The notes below the pieces were generated by a model that worked only from the letters and a program-made list of their open reading frames with translations, had not been told where the DNA came from and did no database searches. 64,000 bases of DNA from Ardenticatenaceae bacterium. Lineage in GTDB: Bacteria; Chloroflexota; Anaerolineae; Promineifilales; Promineifilaceae. The DNA lies in NCBI GenBank assembly GCA_011525915.1, contig WYBM01000098.1, positions 1-64,000 of the forward strand, in the 5' to 3' direction. This document shows, piece after piece, positions 61,928 through 64,000 of this stretch (positions within the stretch are counted from its first letter, which is position 1; every line of letters starts with the position of its first letter). The position numbers and the translations under genes are program-made.

Positions 61928-62316
61928 GCATATTGTCCTTTTATGGTAGGCGTTCGTGCCGGTAGTTTATGGTGTCAGAAGTATGATAATGAGTCCTTCC
62001 ATCGCCGGGTATCCACACAAAAGTGAAATGTAATCTAGCTTACATTACAAGTCAAGGGCGGGCTGGCAGTGTGCGGCCTTTAGGTAACCGGCAACAATCA
62101 TTTAAAATCGTTTTAGGTGTTGTCGATTCCCCGAGGAAACCACAAAAACTGTGGCGCCAGATTTGCAAAAACTTTGTGCGGTTTACCTAAACGAGGTGAT
62201 TCCGAACAATTTCCCCCAAACAGGCGCAACTTTACGGCCGTGGCACTGTTCTAACATATAGGAAACAGGACCATTGCAGCTCACCTGGCAGCCAAACATA
62301 CTCAAATAGGAGATAA
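61928..62316. other. 389-base intergenic region with twin hairpin and two promoters
   Basis: The region separates the divergent haloperoxidase and YeaQ-type genes. Its centre is filled by twin-hairpin copy E. A TGTAATCTAGCTTACA imperfect palindrome near 62030 could be an operator. I see no gene. Confidence 0.5.
62081..62189 (-). mobile_element. TA-bounded twin-hairpin element, copy E (reverse orientation)
   Basis: The element begins TAGGTAACCGGCAAC and ends GTGCGGTTTACCTA, in the same orientation as copy D and less well conserved. The two hairpins are GGCAACA..TGTTGTC and AAACCACAAA..TTTGTGCGGTTT. Confidence 0.65.
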
Positions 62317-62583
62317 ATGATGTTACTTGATATCGTTTTATGGATTGTCCTGGGCGGCGTCGCTGGCTGGTTAGCCAGCATCATTATGAAGAAAAATGCA
62401 CAAATGGGGCTGATCGCCAATATTGTTGTGGGCATTATAGGGGCGCTGATCGGTGGGTTTGTCATGAACGCTCTGGGCTTCTCTGAGGCGACCGGGTTTA
62501 ACCTTTACAGTTTGTTCGTCGCTGTTTTAGGCGCCGTTGTTCTATTAGCCATTTTGGGCTTTGTTCGGCGCGCCAGAGTCTGA
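62317..62583 (+). CDS. GlsB/YeaQ/YmgE-family stress membrane protein
   Basis: The 88-residue protein has three membrane segments with the family motif ILGGVAGWLASIIMK and later IVGIIGALIGGF. The family is induced by stress in many bacteria, and the role is unknown. GGAG precedes the ATG. A strong hairpin follows directly. Confidence 0.87.
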   Translation: MMLLDIVLWIVLGGVAGWLASIIMKKNAQMGLIANIVVGIIGALIGGFVMNALGFSEATGFNLYSLFVAVLGAVVLLAILGFVRRARV

Positions 62584-62593
62584 TCTTACAATG

Positions 62594-62628
62594 CAGACAT
62601 CCGATTTCTCTGAGAAATCGGATGTCTG
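62594..62628 (+). terminator. Hairpin terminator after the YeaQ-type gene
   Basis: CAGACATCCGATTTCTC pairs perfectly with GAGAAATCGGATGTCTG around one T, a 17-bp stem. There is no T tract after it. Confidence 0.75.
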
Positions 62629-62778
62629 GTAAGCGCTAAAATGGGCTGCCTATTTCAGACGTTTGCGCACACCGTATAAAAGCCCCCACCTGGTTAACTT
62701 GTAATAAAATCCGTTTCATGATACTTCGGTATGATTATGGTACATACGCTGTTTCAGAAATTTTATGGCCTTGTATAG

Positions 62779-62820
62779 AGGCGGGTCTTGTGCGTGCCCC
62801 CGCTCCGGGCGACCACGCCT
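62779..62820 (+). repeat. GGGCAGG-type palindromic repeat, copy 2
   Basis: AGGCGGGTCTTGTGCGTGCC, CCCGCTCCGGGCGACC and CACGCCT repeat the pattern of the 63139 copy. The repeat abuts the stop of the next minus-strand gene. Confidence 0.6.
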
Positions 62821-63091
62821 AATCTTGGTCCCCCAAAATGCGTTTTACAGCGACGCGCATATCTGGAATAAGTACGTAAAAGAGTATAACCACCACGGCC
62901 GCATAGGCAGCCGTGGCCGCTAAACTAACAGTCAGGCGTGCCAGTAAGCTAACCTCCCCAAAACTGGCCATGCCCCATTTTAATACCACGCCGCTTACCA
63001 ACGTGCCTAGTAAAGCCGTGACAAAAATCGTAACCAGCCACGACATCTCTGCCAGGGATAAATTTTGGTACCATTCATTAAATTTTTTCAC
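62819..63091 (-). CDS. Small two-helix membrane protein, unknown function
   Basis: A 90-residue protein with two membrane helices (about 17-37 and 48-75), an amphipathic N terminus (MKKFNEWYQNLS) and a charged tail. It starts with GTG at 63091 after GAGAGGAT. No family is recognised. Confidence 0.6.
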   Translation of the reverse strand: MKKFNEWYQNLSLAEMSWLVTIFVTALLGTLVSGVVLKWGMASFGEVSLLARLTVSLAATAAYAAVVVILFYVLIPDMRVAVKRILGDQD

Positions 63092-63398
63092 GTAAACTAT
63101 CCTCTCTACAGTTTTAAAGAATTTTCATGACCTTTTGTAGGGCAGGTCTTGTGCCTGCCCCCGCTCCGGGCGATCACAAGGGTCGCCCTTACCAAAGTGT
63201 GATTTTTTTGTGAAGCAGTGTGCTCTCTTAACAATTAACAAAATACATGCCTGTATAAGTACATGGGCATACTAACAAATAGAGTGACAAACGTTGATGG
63301 GAAAAAGCTCTTAAGTAGGGGAATTTGGTACTTATGGTTCTCTTTCTATGCCTGTGTACCAACTGGCCTGACGATCATTTCCCTGGTTTTGCTGCCTA
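63092..63398. other. 307-base gap with REP-type repeat, no gene seen
   Basis: The gap holds the GGGCAGG repeat at 63139-63190 and AT-rich sequence. A plus-strand open frame at 63263 overlaps the MenE-like gene and has no ribosome binding site, so I do not call it. Confidence 0.45.
63139..63190 (+). repeat. GGGCAGG-type palindromic repeat, copy 3
   Basis: GGGCAGG..CCTGCCC with loop TCTTGTG, then CCGCTCC, then GGGCGA..TCGCCC with loop TCACAAGGG. Two adjacent hairpins give a REP-like unit. Confidence 0.65.
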
Positions 63399-64000
63399 TC
63401 AGGCTGGTATTTGTTGCATGGCTTCGGCAACTTGCCGTCTGGCAATCTTACCGGAAGCTGTCTGCGGCAGTTGTGATACCAGGTAAATGTGCCGGGGGAT
63501 CTTATATCCAGCCAGCCGCTCTCGGCAAAACTGGGTAAGGTCATCTGGGGTAACGTTTGCATTTGGCGTAGGTGCTTCACCCTGGCCAGCCTTTAAGGCT
63601 ATCATAGCCGTTACTACCTGCCCCCATGCCGGGTCTGGCAGGCCCACGACGCAGGCATCGGCTACAGCCGGATGCTGCTTCAACACGGCTTCTACTTCTG
63701 CCGGGTAAACGTTTTCTCCCCCAGACACGATAAGGTCGCTGCGCCGCTGGACCAGCCACAGGTCACCCTCATCATCCAGGTAGCCAATATCGCCGGTGGC
63801 ATGAGATTGGTTACCGCCGCCAATCTCCAGGCTCCGATCACGAGAAAAGTAGCCGGCCATCACGGTGGGTCCGCTAACGATAATCTCGCCATGCTGATGA
63901 GGAGGCAGCCTACGGCCGTGATCGTCCACAATTTTTATATCGGTGAACAAGAGCGCTTTACCCACACTGCCCGGCTTGCGCCATACCTCCTCTGGCAGCA
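63399..64000 (-). CDS. menE: Acyl-CoA synthetase, probably MenE (C-terminal part; runs off window)
   Basis: The 3' ~200 codons of an AMP-forming ligase are present. They begin with LPEEVWRKPGSVGKAL, then TGDIGYLDDEGDLWLVQRRSDLIVSGGENVYPAEVEAVL (hinge and A8 motif), and end with PQTASGKIARR with the catalytic lysine. The gene continues past base 64000; the GTG at 63965 is not its start. The pattern fits o-succinylbenzoate-CoA ligase, and menH lies 3 kb away, but other acyl-CoA ligases cannot be excluded from this part. Confidence 0.8.
   Translation of the reverse strand, partial: LPEEVWRKPGSVGKALLFTDIKIVDDHGRRLPPHQHGEIIVSGPTVMAGYFSRDRSLEIGGGNQSHATGDIGYLDDEGDLWLVQRRSDLIVSGGENVYPAEVEAVLKQHPAVADACVVGLPDPAWGQVVTAMIALKAGQGEAPTPNANVTPDDLTQFCRERLAGYKIPRHIYLVSQLPQTASGKIARRQVAEAMQQIPA

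Noticed and set aside
63263-63538. Plus-strand 91-residue gene
   Set aside because: It overlaps the conserved 3' end of the MenE-like gene and has no ribosome binding site.

Overview
The window looks like a chromosome segment of a Chloroflexota bacterium, probably Anaerolineae or a relative. I infer this from gene content: a CpXC-domain protein, a clostripain-type lipoprotein, many GAF/PAS histidine kinases, a DUF5685 protein, men genes and FHA/Ser-Thr kinase signalling. No rRNA, tRNA or universal marker gene is present, so the placement is only moderate. The octamer ACGGCCGT occurs about 110 times by hand count, roughly once per 570 bases. It behaves like a highly iterated palindrome and could serve as a genome signature.

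Layout. Bases 1-5184 are an accessory island. It holds a partial transposase-like gene and then nine short, AT-rich, same-strand genes for small membrane proteins, each with its own ribosome binding site. The spacers between them share GC-rich repeated sequence, and every ACGGCCGT copy in this stretch lies in a spacer, none in a gene. IS3-type left ends, a possible MITE and a twin-hairpin element also occur here. From 5185 to about 16300 come an SLC13 transporter, a GNAT/cyclic-nucleotide-domain protein, a histidine kinase, a CpXC protein, a divergent pair (FHA-winged-helix regulator and Ser/Thr kinase), a small zinc-finger/HTH protein and an orphan UgpC/MalK-type ATPase. From 16300 to 26800 are mostly exported proteins: a C11 protease, an M23 peptidase, a gamma-glutamyltransferase and several unknowns.

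From 26900 to 30250 an ArsR-like regulator heads an operon with a PLDc_N protein, an ABC ATPase and a permease fused to a YhfC intramembrane-protease domain. From 30250 to 40000 are an M20 peptidase, a histidine kinase with a degenerate receiver, an orphan McrC, a sulfotransferase-like protein, a P1B-4 metal ATPase with a palindromic promoter site, and a VWA/solute-binding protein. From 40055 to 43432 is an iron uptake operon in which DtxR is fused to FeoA-like domains and FeoB is split into a GTPase and a permease gene. From 43562 to 56640 are mainly metabolic and housekeeping genes: a carboxyltransferase, YbaK, an MDR dehydrogenase, a transglycosylase, a uridine kinase, an aminotransferase, a kinase, galE and an HtrA-type protease.

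From 61927 down to 56921 a five-gene minus-strand run encodes a vanadium haloperoxidase-like lipoprotein, MenH, a DCC-family redox protein, a DUF5685 protein with an extreme cysteine tail and a GNAT. The DCC gene has an in-frame TGA exactly where the second cysteine of its DxDCxxC motif should be, followed at the right distance by a SECIS-like hairpin. It is therefore a candidate CxxU selenoprotein and the most interesting single item here. The window ends in the 3' part of a MenE-like ligase gene. Five TA-bounded twin hairpins, three GGGCAGG-type palindromic repeats and five clusters of degenerate heptamer (CAGTnnT) repeats lie between genes.
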